A program made the translations under genes and the position numbers. 64,000 bases of DNA from Piscicola geometra. Lineage: Eukaryota; Annelida; Clitellata; Hirudinida; Piscicolidae. Shown in pieces: positions 33,001 through 45,979 of this stretch. The DNA is taken from contig OX030962.1 in the NCBI GenBank assembly GCA_943735955.1, positions 2,773,110 to 2,837,109 on the forward strand, in the 5' to 3' direction. The stretch's first letter is position 1, and each line of letters opens with the position of its first letter. The notes beneath the pieces were generated by a model. That model was not told the DNA's origin. It ran no database searches and saw nothing but the letters and a program-made list of their open reading frames with translations.

Positions 33001-33181
33001 AAAGTGCCAATAAGAAAAATAAATAAGATGAACTAATATCAGAATTATCAAAAATCTTTTCAAAATATACACTTCAAAAAATGCATCAGTGAAATTGATG
33101 AATCATTTTTTTAAATAATTTTTTTTTCTATTTTCTGCTCGAAACTTTTTTATAAAGTTTTGATACCTGGAACGTAAAAAC
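30013..33181. other. Intergenic; one moderately GC-rich stretch unexplained
   Basis: Contains GAT-rich patches (30,140-30,290), a TGGGTGGGTTAG-type degenerate repeat (30,960-31,160) and, at about 31,560-32,260, a stretch noticeably less AT-rich than its flanks. On the minus strand that stretch has short ORFs with a good donor-like GAGAAG/GTACGA. I recognise no protein in it and do not call a gene. Confidence 0.5.
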
Positions 33182-33256
33182 ATGGTTGTAGGTTAACTGC
33201 ACCCGCGCTGCATGTGTTAAATGCACCTTTGTTTTTGCACCTGATCTGCGTTTTAT
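33182..33256 (+). repeat. 75-bp repeat, inverted copy at 50,284-50,358; candidate MULE left terminal repeat
   Basis: Perfectly identical, in reverse complement, to 50,284-50,358. It contains the near-direct repeat GTTAACTGCACC / GTTAAATGCACC. It lies 5' of the MULE N-terminal fragment once the LINE at 33,415-38,353 is removed, as expected for a left terminal inverted repeat. No matching target duplication was found beside it. Confidence 0.7.
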
Positions 33257-33970
33257 CCATTTTATTTTTACCTTTTAAAAATTGATATTTTATTTTATTG
33301 ATATTGATATTTTTAAAATATCAAATTCCTAATGTTTGAAGCAAAACCTAAATATTAAAAATTCAGTTTATGTACTTTTATTGTCTTTCACTTTTACTAT
33401 TTTCGTCTCATTTTCAATCAATCAATCAATCAATCAAATAGATTTCTATAGCGCTCTTTCTTCAAATTCAAGAGCGCTCGTAAATAAATTTGTTAAACAG
33501 ATATGTCTTCAGATCCTTACGAAAAGTAAATAATGATTTAGAAGTAGTTAAATAAGGAGGTGATGAGTTCTAAATATATGGACCTGCATAATGGAAAGAA
33601 CGTTTAGCAAAAGAGTTATTAATGGAAGGGATGAAATAATGATTTTGAGTGGATGATCTTAAATTCCTTCTATGAGGGTGAGTTATTAATGATTTGAGGT
33701 ATATTGGGGATACTGGGGAGTTTTGTAATTTAAACATAAAAACACAGATTTTAAATATAATCCTAAATTTGATGGGGAGCCAATGTAATAAGATGAGAGA
33801 GGGTGTAATGTGGTGATAAATAGGAGTACGGCTAACGACTCTAGCAGCATAATTAAATACTTTATTTAATGGTTTTAAAGTAGTTTCAGGTAAAGTGAGA
33901 TAGAGATAGATAGAGTGAGTTACAATAGTCAATTCGAGATAAAACAAGTGCAGAGACTAACATCTTTAAA

Positions 33971-35306
<1,336 letters not shown>

Positions 35307-37357
35307 TCTTTAAAGAAGGGTCATCTAAGTAAGGTAATAATTGTCTGATACGTCTGAGATGAAAATAGCAAGATTTAGTGACTGATAGAATTTGGTTTGA
35401 TAAGGTTAATTTTGAGTCGAAAATAAATCCTAAGCTACGAATATGATTAGATGGAACAATAGTATGAGTGGCGAAATTACATGGGCCATTAATTAGTTTA
35501 CCATTTTTATCAAAAAATATAAGTTCAAACTTTAGTGGATTAAATTTTAAAGACATTGAGCTAGACCAGTTTTCAATAGATAATAGACATGAAGATATAG
35601 ATGACATAACAGTATTATAAGATGATATATCGAAGCTGACATATAACTGCGAATCGTCAGCATAGGATAGGGAGTTGAGAGAATGAGAGGAAATGATAGA
35701 AGATAATTCAGAGACGTATAGAATAAAGAACAAAGGACCAAGAATAGAACCTTGAGGAACACCATATGAGTAAGTAGATGGGGTAGAGGTACAGTGATTT
35801 AAAGAAACATAAACAGATCTATTAGATAAATATGACTTAATCCATAAAAACGAGGAATCATTAATATTGAACTTATTTTTTAGTAATAGTAGTAATAATG
35901 AGTGGTCTACAGTGTCAAAAGCGGCCGAATAATCTAAACAAACAAGTACAGAACATTTTTTATTATCAAAGGCGTAAATAAGATCATTATAGAGTTTTAA
36001 GAGGGATGATTCACAGTTATGACCTAAACGAAAACCAGATTGTGAATAAGGTATAAGAGAGTTAGCATTTAAATATGAATAGATTTTTTGATAAACTACC
36101 TTTTCTATTATTTTAGATATGAATGTTAGATTGGAAATAGGTCTATAGTTAGAAATTTGAGTAGGGTCTAATGAATTATTTTTTAAAGTAGGTATGATAA
36201 CAGAAGCTTTGTATAAAGTCGGAAATTTAGATGTAGAGAGAGACAGATTAACAATGAAAAGAATTATAGGGTAAAAAATATCAGACAATTCTTTAATCAA
36301 ATAAGTTGGAATTATGTCAAGAGAACAGGTAGATGTAGACATGAAATTAATAATTAAGGACAGGTCAGGTAGAGAAATTGAAGAAAAACTGACAAAATTA
36401 AATTCACTATTGTTAATATAATTAATAGGGCTAGGAATAGAGGTATTAGTGTTAAAATTAGACCTTATTGTTTCTACTTTACTTGTTATGTAATTATGAT
36501 AATCTTGAGAAGAGAAAGATGAAGGAGGTGGAAGGTTTTTATTTAATAATTTAGAAAGTGACTGCCAACGATTCTTTGAAGAAGAAGCGTTGACTATAGA
36601 AATTCTAAAATAATTACAGTGCTTAGAGAATAATATAGATTTGTATTGGTTAAGAGAAGACAAGTAAAGGTTATAATTAAAGGAAGAACTATGATACCTA
36701 AACTTACGCTCATGTCTACGTGCAACCCGTTTCAGAGTCGCACATTCACTGTCGAACCACGGAGACAGTTTCGACAGCAGACGACATGAGCGCAATTTTA
36801 AAGGTAAAATGATATCAAGAATTGAAGAAATAGAATCATTAAAACATGTAAGAAACTCATCAACATCAGTGAAACCATTGAAACTAAAATATTTAAATAG
36901 TAGAGTAAATGTGTCCTTATTAAATTTTTTCCAGTTTCTGCTATACGTTTTGATAGTAGTATTATTAAAGTTATTATTTAGATTATATTTGAAGTTAATT
37001 AGATAGTGATCAGAAGAGTGAAATTTGGTGGTAGATATATCAGATATTTTAGAAAGTGAAGAAGTTATTAAAAAATCAATAGTATTTCCAGATGAATGGG
37101 TTTGAGTAGATATATGTTGTGTTAAGTTGAAAGTATTGAGTATCTGGATGAATTTGGAAACATAGGTATCAGTGGGTTTATTATAATGAAAGTTAAAGTC
37201 ACCTAGGATGAAGAAAGGAGTAGATAGGGAAAAGACATATTCAGTTAGGTTAGAGAACTCATCAATAAATTTAGAGATTGAGCCACTAGGAGGACGATAT
37301 ATGAGAATAATAATGAATTTGAGAAATTTGAAGCTACATATTAGGGTTTCAAAGGAG

Positions 37358-37575
37358 TTACTTTTAAAAGAAGCGGGTTGGCTTAGATGGTAAGTCGTTA
37401 GACCTGCAACTTAAAGGTCGCCAGTTTCAAAACCCTGTACAGCCAACCGTGAGCTATCATATACCTAGTGTATATAATGCGGTGTTTCACGACTTATGTC
37501 GTGTGAGTGGCGCTTCAGTTGCGTGCCCGGGCGCTATACAAAACTGACATTTAATTTTTTAATTTTTTTTAAGTA
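37358..37575 (+). mobile_element. tRNA-derived SINE inserted in the LINE
   Basis: The head is tRNA-like: GGTTGGC pairs with GCCAACC as a 7-bp acceptor stem, with GACCT/AGGTC as an anticodon-arm stem and a degenerate B-box CAGTTTCAAAACCC. The body has GCGCTTCAGTTGCGTGCCCG and the 3' end is T/A-rich. It is flanked by TCAAAGGA at 37,349-37,356 and 37,576-37,583; joining the flanks across one copy restores the LINE endonuclease frame. A diverged relative lies at 54,841-54,965. Confidence 0.75.
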
Positions 37576-38353
37576 TCAAAGGAAGCAGAAAGTGAATTTT
37601 CATATACCAAGCAGAGACCACCATAAGAGGAATGCTTATGAGAGAGTGGAAATAGTGGAGGTCTGCATGCATCTGAAAAAGTATAACCTGGAGGAATGGC
37701 TGAAAGAAGGCTTGGAGAGTCAGAGGACTCATGCCAAGTTTCTGTTAGGCCTAAAATATCATATTTGGAATGATTTATCAAGTTATATATAATTGAGGAT
37801 TTATTATTAATAGACCTAATATTAATTAAACCTAGAGATAAATTATTATTTTTATTTGGTATTATATTGGTATCATATTTAAATCTATTATAGTTATTTT
37901 TAGGTTTGTTAATATTTTTAGATTTATGATTAAGTCGAGAGTTATTGTGAGATTTATTTTCAATATTATTATGCAAAATATTAACATTATGAGGATTTCT
38001 AAAATTATCATTAGTTAAATTATGGTAGAAAATCCTACGTTTGGTAGACCAAGTCGGTTTCACTAATGTTGAGGACAAACTTTTTAAAAAATCCCTAGTG
38101 TACATATAAAATAATTAGGTTGTAGAAACGAAACTAAAAGAAAACCTTAGAGTAACGGATGGAGATTTGAATTCCAAAAGCCAACTTTGGCAAACGACAC
38201 ATTTAAAAAACCAAAAAACAATAAACAATATAAATTATATTTTTTATTATTGATTGAAGTTTAAAAAAAAACAAAATTATTGGATCCGAAGACAAACTAT
38301 TCAACAAAATCATAAACGGTTAAAAGCGGCGGCCAAGATGGCTGCTGCTAACC

Positions 38354-38868
38354 AATAGAATGCTCAACATTGCCGCTATTAATGATTTATTTGAGAATCT
38401 TCCAGCTTGTTATGTTCCTTTATATCTTCCAAAAGGTGGAACAACTTATCTATATGTTTGGCAAGAAGATTCGAGAAAAAGTGATTGGAGGGCAGATGGT
38501 TATAGATGGCGGCAGTATGGGGGCCAAAAGTATGGAGAAAGAATAATCAACAAACTATACTTTAGAGTGTTTGTTGGTCCTACCAGCACGTCAGGCGACT
38601 TCATTCGTACAGCATACACTCATCAAGATAAGCCAAATTCTGTCGTCATCGAGTATAAAGGAAACGAATTGATTGCTGCTCAATTCCCTCACGGCAATGC
38701 AAAATACTCAACCAAGAATTACGTTCGTACCCAAACGCATGTTCTGCGAGACATCGAGTCTAATTCGTCTTCTGCACCTTCTCGTCTCTACCAGACGCTT
38801 GTCAGTTCCGGTGCTAATGAAGTCAACCAAGCTACAGCTGTTCCTAGAAACGTCGATCAAGTTAGAAA
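38354..38868 (+). pseudogene. MULE transposase N-terminal fragment with WRKY-like domain
   Basis: The ORF begins with ATG at 38,360. Residues 43-104 contain DGYRWRQYGGQK, which closely mimics the DGYxWRKYGQK signature of WRKY DNA-binding domains, followed about 40 residues later by SVVIEYKGNE resembling the WRKY C-terminal strand. The Cys and His zinc ligands expected after these strands are missing. WRKY-GCM1-type fingers at the N-terminus of Mutator-like transposases are an established association. From 38,572 to 38,868 it is about 95% identical by eye to 47,800-48,102 of the second copy, then ends abruptly in unrelated CAT-rich sequence. The element is truncated, with its 5' flank separated by the LINE. 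Confidence 0.75.
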
Positions 38869-39082
38869 TCATCATGGATTTTTTAATTGCCAAAACAAAC
38901 ACCATCATCATCAGCACCATCGCAATTAAAATAGATGAGGAGGTCTTTAGGGATTAAAATGCTTTGCGCCGTTCTAATCAAATTATTGTTTTTAACTTAA
39001 GACTTCCACTGACACATCATCATCGTCAACATCATCATCATCATTATTATTATTATTTTACCCCCCAAAAAAATTTACTTTC

Positions 39083-39160
39083 ATTCAAGCACTTTGAAAA
39101 TAAAGAGTTTTGGAATTATTTTTGTCATAGTACCACAAGTTCCATACAACTTTTAATAAT
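39083..39160. repeat. 78-bp direct duplicate, partner at 39,671-39,749
   Basis: Sequence from TTCAAGCACTTTG to ACTTTTAATAA occurs twice, about 588 bp apart, with only a few differences (TGAAAAT versus TGTGAAAAT, TACCAC versus TGTCAC). No coding potential. It may reflect a local segmental duplication associated with the BTB locus. Confidence 0.8.
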
Positions 39161-39175
39161 GTTCATCACCTCTCC

Positions 39176-39345
39176 CTCCCCACCCTCAAACCATCATCAT
39201 TATCATCACTGCCCCCCTCCCCATCCTCAAACCATCATCATTATCATTACTGCCCCCCTCCCTATCCTCAAACCATCATCATTATTATCACTTCCCCCCT
39301 CCCCATCCTCAAACCATCATCATTATCATCACTACCCACCTCCTC
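39176..39345. repeat. 41-bp minisatellite, four units
   Basis: TCAAACCATCATCATTATCA recurs at about 39,186, 39,227, 39,268 and 39,309, each followed by a C-rich segment. Confidence 0.88.
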
Positions 39346-39349
39346 ATCT

Positions 39350-39415
39350 TCACTTTTCTTTAGTATCCATTAATAGAGAGTTTGAATTATTTAAGAAAAT
39401 CATCTTATAAGTGAT
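39350..39415 (-). pseudogene. Remnant of the BTB gene first exon/leader
   Basis: Resembles the region around the BTB start codon at 43,350: the leader TAATTCAAA-(A/C)TCTCTATTA-ATGGATACTAAA is shared. After Met-Asp-Thr-Lys-Glu-Lys a TGA stops the frame and no BTB sequence follows. It is a partial duplicate downstream of the intact gene. Confidence 0.5.
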
Positions 39416-40052
39416 GAAATAGGAATAATCACACGTTTACTTTTAAACTTTTAGTTTCTTTTTATATACCGAAGCCGGCTTTAGCGCGAAGTAATTCAAA
39501 CACATGTATATATATTTAGGCAATTCTCATGGGGGAGTTGAGTAGAGGTGAATGGGCCATCAAATAGTGTTCAAATAAAGATTAATGATGTATAAAAAAG
39601 ACGAAAAACGATTTCAAAATAAGATTTAATAATAATAAAAATGCAAAAATTGAACCCATCCATTTCACCCTTCAAGCACTTTGTGAAAATAAAGAGTTTT
39701 GGAATTATTTTTGTCATAGTGTCACAAGTTCCATACAACTTTTAATAATTTTACTTCTTTTCTCAGAATAAATTCTCAAATAAAATGAAAAAAATAATTA
39801 TCAATTTAAAAACAAATGAAACGTTTAATTATGAATATTATTAAGCTTTAATAGAATGGTGAAAGAAAGCTCAATATTTGTTCAATATTCCCAATTCTTT
39901 CAACACTACTACTATGGCCAACCTTCTCCTATTTATGCATCAAATTTAAATGGGTTTTCATCTTTTGAATTTTCTTTTTCAAATCTTCGGCCTTTAAGCA
40001 CTTTTTGCATTCTTTTTTGAATCCACTCTGAAGGGAGTTTGAGAGTGGGTTG

Positions 40053-43000
40053 TTAATGAGAAAGAAGTGCTCCACAAGGAGAATGAGGTGTTAGAGCATA
40101 AGAGTGAAAAACTTTCCGAACATTCCTGTGGGTTGAACATGTTCCACAGCGGTCTAACGGAAAACGGTCCATGATTTCTCTTACGTTCTCCACTACCTGT
40201 GCAATATAGCTTGGTGGTTGGTTATGATGAATGGGTAAGAAAGGGATGATAAAAAAGTTTTTTTCCAATTTTACATATTTTACATCCCATTCTCCTTTCA
40301 TTAGATTTATTCTTCCCTTCCAGCCTACTCACCTCTTCTGAGGCAGCAACCTTCCGCTTAAGAAGAAAAATGACGGTTTCATGATCTAACTTGTCAAAGG
40401 AAGGATCTTCTTCTATTTCGGATAGTGTCAGAAATATCACCTTAGGGGTGACATGCTTATAGCTTATGTATTTTATTAAAATATGATTTTGTGGCTTGAA
40501 AAGTGATAGATTGAAAAAGAATCTGATAAAATAAGTAAAGTAAAATTGTTTGTTTGAAAGTTAAAATTTAGTTTTTAATTCCCTAATTATCTTTCTACCT
40601 CCCTCAGCCATCCAACTCACCCATACCTTCTCAACACACTTTGTCTTCAACTGGTGGAGACCATATTTCTGTGCCACTAGCAACAATTCCATGCTGCCAT
40701 CCTTGGTGAGAAGAACTTCTGTGTGGTTAGTGGAAATGAGGGAATGAGTGATGAATGAATGGGCAGAGATGAAGGCTTTGAAAGAAGGGACTCTTTATAA
40801 ATAAAAAGCAGTTATGGTGGCAGATAAAAACCTTCACACTTCTTCTTAATTTCTTCCATCTGATATTCGTGCACCAGAGGCAGTAGAATATCCACATTGG
40901 AGTCTGTGGGAAGGTGGCAGTGGGGGCGGTGAATGGGTGATGAAATGAGGATGTAGTATGATGCAATACAAGCGTGGTTACTTTATCTCTACATCCACGC
41001 ATATCCTCTGTTTCCTCCCGTTTCCATTTGCAATCCACCTTCCCCCTAACCTGTCACAGGCTTCATAGGCGGGTAAATACAGTGCAGAAGCTTAATCACA
41101 TCTCCTACCTTCTTCCCGTGCAGTTTAACTTTCTGTTCCTTACTTTCCTTGCAGTCAGAAGTGAACAACATATTAAAAACGGGAGACCACATTGCAAGCA
41201 CTTCTTTGTGCACGTGGAGAATTGTTTCTTCAACTTCGATCGAGACGCTGGAAAGAGGGCCAGGAATGCTGAAATCATTACACTTTTCTTTGTCGATCTG
41301 ACTCCCAATTCTCTGTAAATATAGCTTGCAGGTTGTTTATGATGAATGGAGAAAGAAAGAAATTAGAATTTGAATTCTGCATCTTTTACATCCCATCCTG
41401 CCTTTTCTTCTAAAAGTTTCATAACCATTTCCCTATTCAACTCAACTTCCCACTCACATTTTCCGAGTCAGCCAACTTCTGTTTATAGAGATCAAGCCTA
41501 TTTTTCGATGCAGCAACTTTCATACTAAGAAGAAAAATGACGGTTTCATGATCTAACTTGTCAAAGGAAGGATCTTCTTCTATTTCGGATAGTGTCAGAA
41601 ATATCACCTTAGGGGTGACATGCTTATAGCTTATGTATTTTATTAAAATATGATTTTGTGGCTTGAAAAGTGATAGATTGAAAAAGAATCTGATAAAATA
41701 AGTAAAGTAAAATTGTTTGTTTGAAAGTTAAAATTTAGTTTTTAATTCCCTAATTATCTTTCTACCTCCCTCAGCCATCCAACTCACCCATACCTTCTCA
41801 ACACACTTTGTCTTCAACTGGTGGAGACCATATTTCTGTGCCACTAGCAACAATTCCATGCTGCCATCCTTGGTGAGAAGAACTTCTGTGTGGTTAGTGG
41901 AAATGAGGGAATGAGTGATGAATGAATGGGCAGAGATGAAGGCTTTGAAAGAAGGGACTCTTTATAAATAAAAAGCAGTTATGGTGGCAGATAAAAACCT
42001 TCACACTTCTTCATAATTCCTTCCATCTGATATTCGTGCACCAGAGGCAGTAGAATAGCCACATTGGAGTCTGTGGTGAAGGTGGCAGTGGGGGCGGTGA
42101 ATGGGTGATGAAATGAGGATGTAGTATGATGCGCTTGGTGTTATCCTGCGACAATATTGTCGCAGGATAGCGTAGCCGCGCGGTTGGTGTTATCCTGCGT
42201 CCAGATTTTAGCGAGATACTTTTAACAATCTTTTTTTCTTATTTATTAATATTTAGTGAATTTTCGTAAAATAAAAAGAATAAATTTAGTATTTGTTAAA
42301 TATTTTTTTATGAATCTTAATAATCATTGAATTTTCGTAAACTAAACTTAACCTTAACCTAACACTAAATAAATAAAATATTTATAATAATTAAATTATC
42401 AAAAATTACTCTAATAATTGAATTTATCTTTTATTTATATTTTAATCATCTAATTTTTTGTTATTTTACTCATTATAAATATAATTAATAAATAAATAAT
42501 TTTAAAAAACGAGTTACACTTTTTTTAAAACATGAATTAAATCCTTTTAAACATGAATTAAATCCTTTTAAACATGAATTAAATCCTTTAAAACATGAAT
42601 TAAATCCTTTAAAACATTAATTAAATACTTTTAAACATGAATTAAATCCTTTAACAAATATTTGTTTGACAAAATATTTATACCGGGAATTGAAACCAGA
42701 GCGTAGCGATCCGTAGTCTAAGGTGCAAGCGCTAAGCCACAGAAGCTGTTGCAGATATGCTCTTATAAAGATTGATAACCCTTACATTCACTGTACCTAA
42801 TGAAAATCACGTAGAATTTAACGGTGAATCTATTTAAGTTTTGAAAGAAATACATAAAAATATAATTATGAATTTATTCCCAATTAATTCATAACTTTAA
42901 ATTACAAATTCACTATATTACTAGATTATAAAATCTGGACGCAGCATAACACCAACCGCGCGGTTACGCTATCCTGCGACAATATTGTCGCAGGATATAA

Positions 43001-43350
43001 TCTTCGTATGATGCAATACAAGGGTGGTTCCTTTATCTCTACATCCACGCATATCCTCTGTTTCCTCCCGTTTCCATTTGCAATCCACCTTCCCCCTAAC
43101 CTGTCACAGTCTTCATAGGCGGGTAGATACAGTGCAGAAGCTCAATCACATCTCCTACCTTCTTCCCGTGCAGTTTAACTTTCTGTTCCTTACTTTCCTT
43201 GCAGTCAGAAGTGAACAACATATTAAAAACGGGAGACCACATTGCAAGCACTTCTTTGTGCACGTGGAGAATTGTTTCTTCAACTTCGATCGAGACGCTG
43301 GAAAGAGGATCAGGAATGCTGAAATCATTACACTTTTGTTTAGTATCCAT
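40053..43350 (-). CDS. Tandem double-BTB domain protein, 9 exons, 413 aa
   Basis: Exons (5' to 3'): 43350-43101, 42070-41999, 41885-41794, 41607-41458, 41312-41051, 40903-40832, 40718-40627, 40440-40333, 40196-40053. Phases agree throughout and the CDS is 1,242 nt. Unit 1 (residues 1-188) and unit 2 (189-366) each contain a BTB/POZ fold (SSVSIEVEETILHVHKEVLA, FNMLFTSDCKES, LLHCIYPPMK) plus a helical extension (PLVHEYQMEGIMKKCE, AQKYGLHQLKTKC, SEIEEDPSFDKLDHETVIFL). The two units are almost identical at DNA level, introns included, so exons 5-8 are a recent tandem duplicate of exons 1-4; exon 5 begins at a splice acceptor rather than ATG. A 47-residue tail ends the protein. BTB domains dimerise and often recruit cullin-3 ligase, but no partner can be inferred here. 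Intron 1 holds a TIR element. Confidence 0.85.
42533..42655. repeat. About 20-21-bp repeat inside the TIR element
   Basis: Six copies of AAACATGAATTAAATCCTTT with T-run length variation. Confidence 0.88.
42683..42752 (-). ncRNA. tRNA-like sequence inside the TIR element
   Basis: The minus strand shows A-box-like TGGCTTAGCGCTTGCA and B-box-like GGTTTCAATTCCCGG at tRNA spacing, with a weak T-stem. Acceptor and anticodon stems are poor. Probably a tRNA-derived fragment captured by the element rather than a tRNA gene. Confidence 0.35.
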
Positions 43351-45296
43351 TATTAGAAACTTTGAATTATTTGTAAAAAAGTATTATTGCGATTTAAGGT
43401 TAGCAGACACAAGAAAGAGAGTTTATTAACGAGAAGCTTCCTAATATATATGGTACGAGGGACAATGGGGTGCTAAGGAGTGGCCGTGTGCACATTGGGT
43501 ACACAAATGCGGCATGCTACAAATTGTATTGCCGGTCGATTTTTCAAACCTTATTAATATTTATAAAAAAATATTCAAAAATTAGAATATGATAAAAGAA
43601 ATTGAATGGCGTTAAATTTTTTTATTTAATTTTGACCCGTTTAGAAGTTATGTCACTTTTAATGCTAACTTTTCATGCATCGAGTTACCATTGCATAGCG
43701 TTAAAAATATAGGCGGTGCGCACGGACCCGTGTGGAAGGCATAAAAGTACTATTTTGTACTATAACTTGAGCTTTAAATAACTAAATTTATTTAAACTTT
43801 TCATGTATATGTATTTTCTAAAAAGAAACAAAGCATTTAAAAAAAAAGTATTTATCTTCAAAAAAACATAAGTTATAGCGTTTTGAAAGACATTATATAG
43901 AGAAAAAAGTATCTTTTTGCACTAATAAACGTTTATTGAGTCTAAACTTGCTAAATGTATGTAATAAAATTTAATTAATTTTATTTTTAAAAAATTTAAT
44001 TAAAATTTCGAAAAAAATTTAAGTTTTCAAACACAGTTTTTAAGACAGTTTATTCAACATTAAGAGTTGTCAACAACATTCGAGTCTGTAAAAGCATGGA
44101 CTTCATAACAATAACCTTTTTTGCGATTGAGTGACTCTGAAAAAAGCTTTTTGGATAAAGAATAAAAAATGAAAACTATTATGAACTTTTGTGCATTTTA
44201 TATATTTTGTAACATTTTAAACAGAATAATGACCCTTTCGTTTCCTAACTCAAACTCCAAGATTTACGTTTCAAGAAAGTTTTTATTTTGTTTTGAACTT
44301 TTATCAATTAAACGAAGATTAAAATTCATCTTTTTCTAGTCAGTGTCTGTTCCAGCCACTATTTCAGTTTGTATTTATATAGTTCTAAAACTTCTTTTGC
44401 TGGTGAGACTTTTAAAATTTGAAGATAGTATAAGTTCTGTATATCGCATTTTAAAATAACTAATCGCATTTTTATAGATTAGAATTCATTTTAACTAAAA
44501 TATTTAAAGAGTTTCAAACTCGTAGATCTAAAAGACTAAACTTTAGTTTACTTTAGTTACTTAGTGACTAAACTTTAGTCACTAAAGGAAAGACAACGAC
44601 GCGCAAGCGGTGGCTTTTAAAATTTGAATGTCCTGGTATGTCCAAAAGTAATAAATTAAAAGGTAAATGATTTCATTAATGAAATTAATTTTTTTAAATT
44701 TTATTCAAAAGATATATAACATACATTTTCATAAAAAGGTGCTTCTTTAAAAAATATTTTATTTTGTAGATGTTATGCGGGTTTTACCACTAAAACGAAA
44801 TTTGAGAGAGTTGATTTCAACTTACAGATTAGCGCCATGTAAAAAAATGTAGACAATTCAATTTTTAATTTTAAAATGTATCATTTTTTTAAATCAATAA
44901 ATTCCTTCACTAGCGTAATTATTAAATGAAAAGGTATACGTGGTGCCGTTGTTTAACAGCATTTCCTGAAATCGTATACTCTTTGTTTGAATCGTTTAAT
45001 TTTAGATAAAAAAAGTAGAATAAATTATAGAAATTAAATTCATTAAAAAGGTTATTGCATTATCTATTTTTAAATAATAATTTTATTTAGTTTCAAAATA
45101 TCGTTACTTAAATAAAGGTACTTTACATGTTGAAAATGACGTTTTCTGAAAAAACCCACTTTTAGCTCATTAACATAACGTCTACCGGCATTGCTAAGGC
45201 TACAATACTCCCCCCCCCCCCAGTGAGTACTGGCGAACGAAGAAGCAAAAAATATTGTCGAGTTGTGAATTTTGTTGGTGCAATAGTTGTTGTTGC
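43351..45296. other. AT-rich intergenic sequence, nothing recognised
   Basis: Upstream of the BTB gene. Short ORFs only, no motif, no strong repeat. The immediate 100 bp may hold the BTB promoter and leader. A C homopolymer (about 11 bp) is at 45,211-45,221. Confidence 0.6.
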
Positions 45297-45553
45297 AGGG
45301 GTGCATGTTGCAGTGGTGCATGTTGCAGTGGTGCTTGTTGCAGTGGTGCATGTTGCAGTGGTGCATGTTGCAGTGGTGCATGTTGCAGTGGTGCATGTTG
45401 CAGTGGTGCATGTTGCAGTAGTGCATGTTGCAGTGGTGCATGTTGCAGTGGTGCATGTTGCAGTGGTGCATGTTGCAGTGGTGCATGTTGCAGTGGTGCA
45501 TGTTGCAGTAGTGCATGTCGCAGTAGTGCATGTCGCAGTCGTGCATGTCGCAG
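45297..45553. repeat. 15-bp minisatellite, about 17 units
   Basis: GTGCATGTTGCAGTG repeated with few variants (GTGCTTG, CAGTA, CATGTCG). Read on the minus strand in one frame it encodes a Cys/His-rich pentapeptide (HCNMH) series; other frames give Val-rich or Thr/Ala-rich repeats. Confidence 0.93.
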
Positions 45554-45937
45554 TCCTTTGTGAACTCAAAGAAGCGAGTGATGATGCAAGAGAAAACGAA
45601 GATGACGACGAGAAGAAGTGGGTAGTGCTGATGAGTCAAGTTGCGTAATCTGCCAAATATTTTAGCCAATGCACCCTTCTGTCGGACCTTGGGTGGATTG
45701 GAGGTGGCTGTTGATTATTCGGAACGTTAACTTGCAAATTTATTGCTCATTTTTCATTAATCAATTTCTTGCTTCCCAATTTCATTCTGTTTTTATATTT
45801 ATACAAATGGTCAATAATAATTGTAAAATAAATAACAATAATAATAAATAATAATATAATATAGATATTTACTTTTTTCTTAAATTTATTGTTATTATCA
45901 GTTTCAATCTTAAAAAAAAAATATTTGTCTATTTAAA

Positions 45938-45979
<42 letters not shown>

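Larger units (their letters stand above)
42133..43005. mobile_element. 873-bp TIR element with palindromic ends, 9-bp target duplication (Mutator-like MITE)
   Basis: Flanked by GTATGATGC at 42,124-42,132 and 43,006-43,014. The paralogous intron in BTB unit 2 has one uninterrupted copy (40,956-40,964), fixing both ends. Near each end is a 28-bp perfect palindrome (42,142-42,169 and 42,970-42,997) beginning TATCCTGCGACAAT. It is part of a roughly 70-bp inverted repeat that continues through CCGCGCGGTTGGTGTTAT to GCGTCCAGATTTTA. The interior is AT-rich with no ORF. A 9-bp duplication and long inverted repeats favour the Mutator superfamily; Merlin or another family is possible. Confidence 0.85.

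Noticed and set aside
37392..37435. Functional tRNA gene in the plus strand
   Set aside because: Acceptor stem pairs, but the anticodon loop is too long and the B-box degenerate, and the sequence continues into a SINE body with target duplications.
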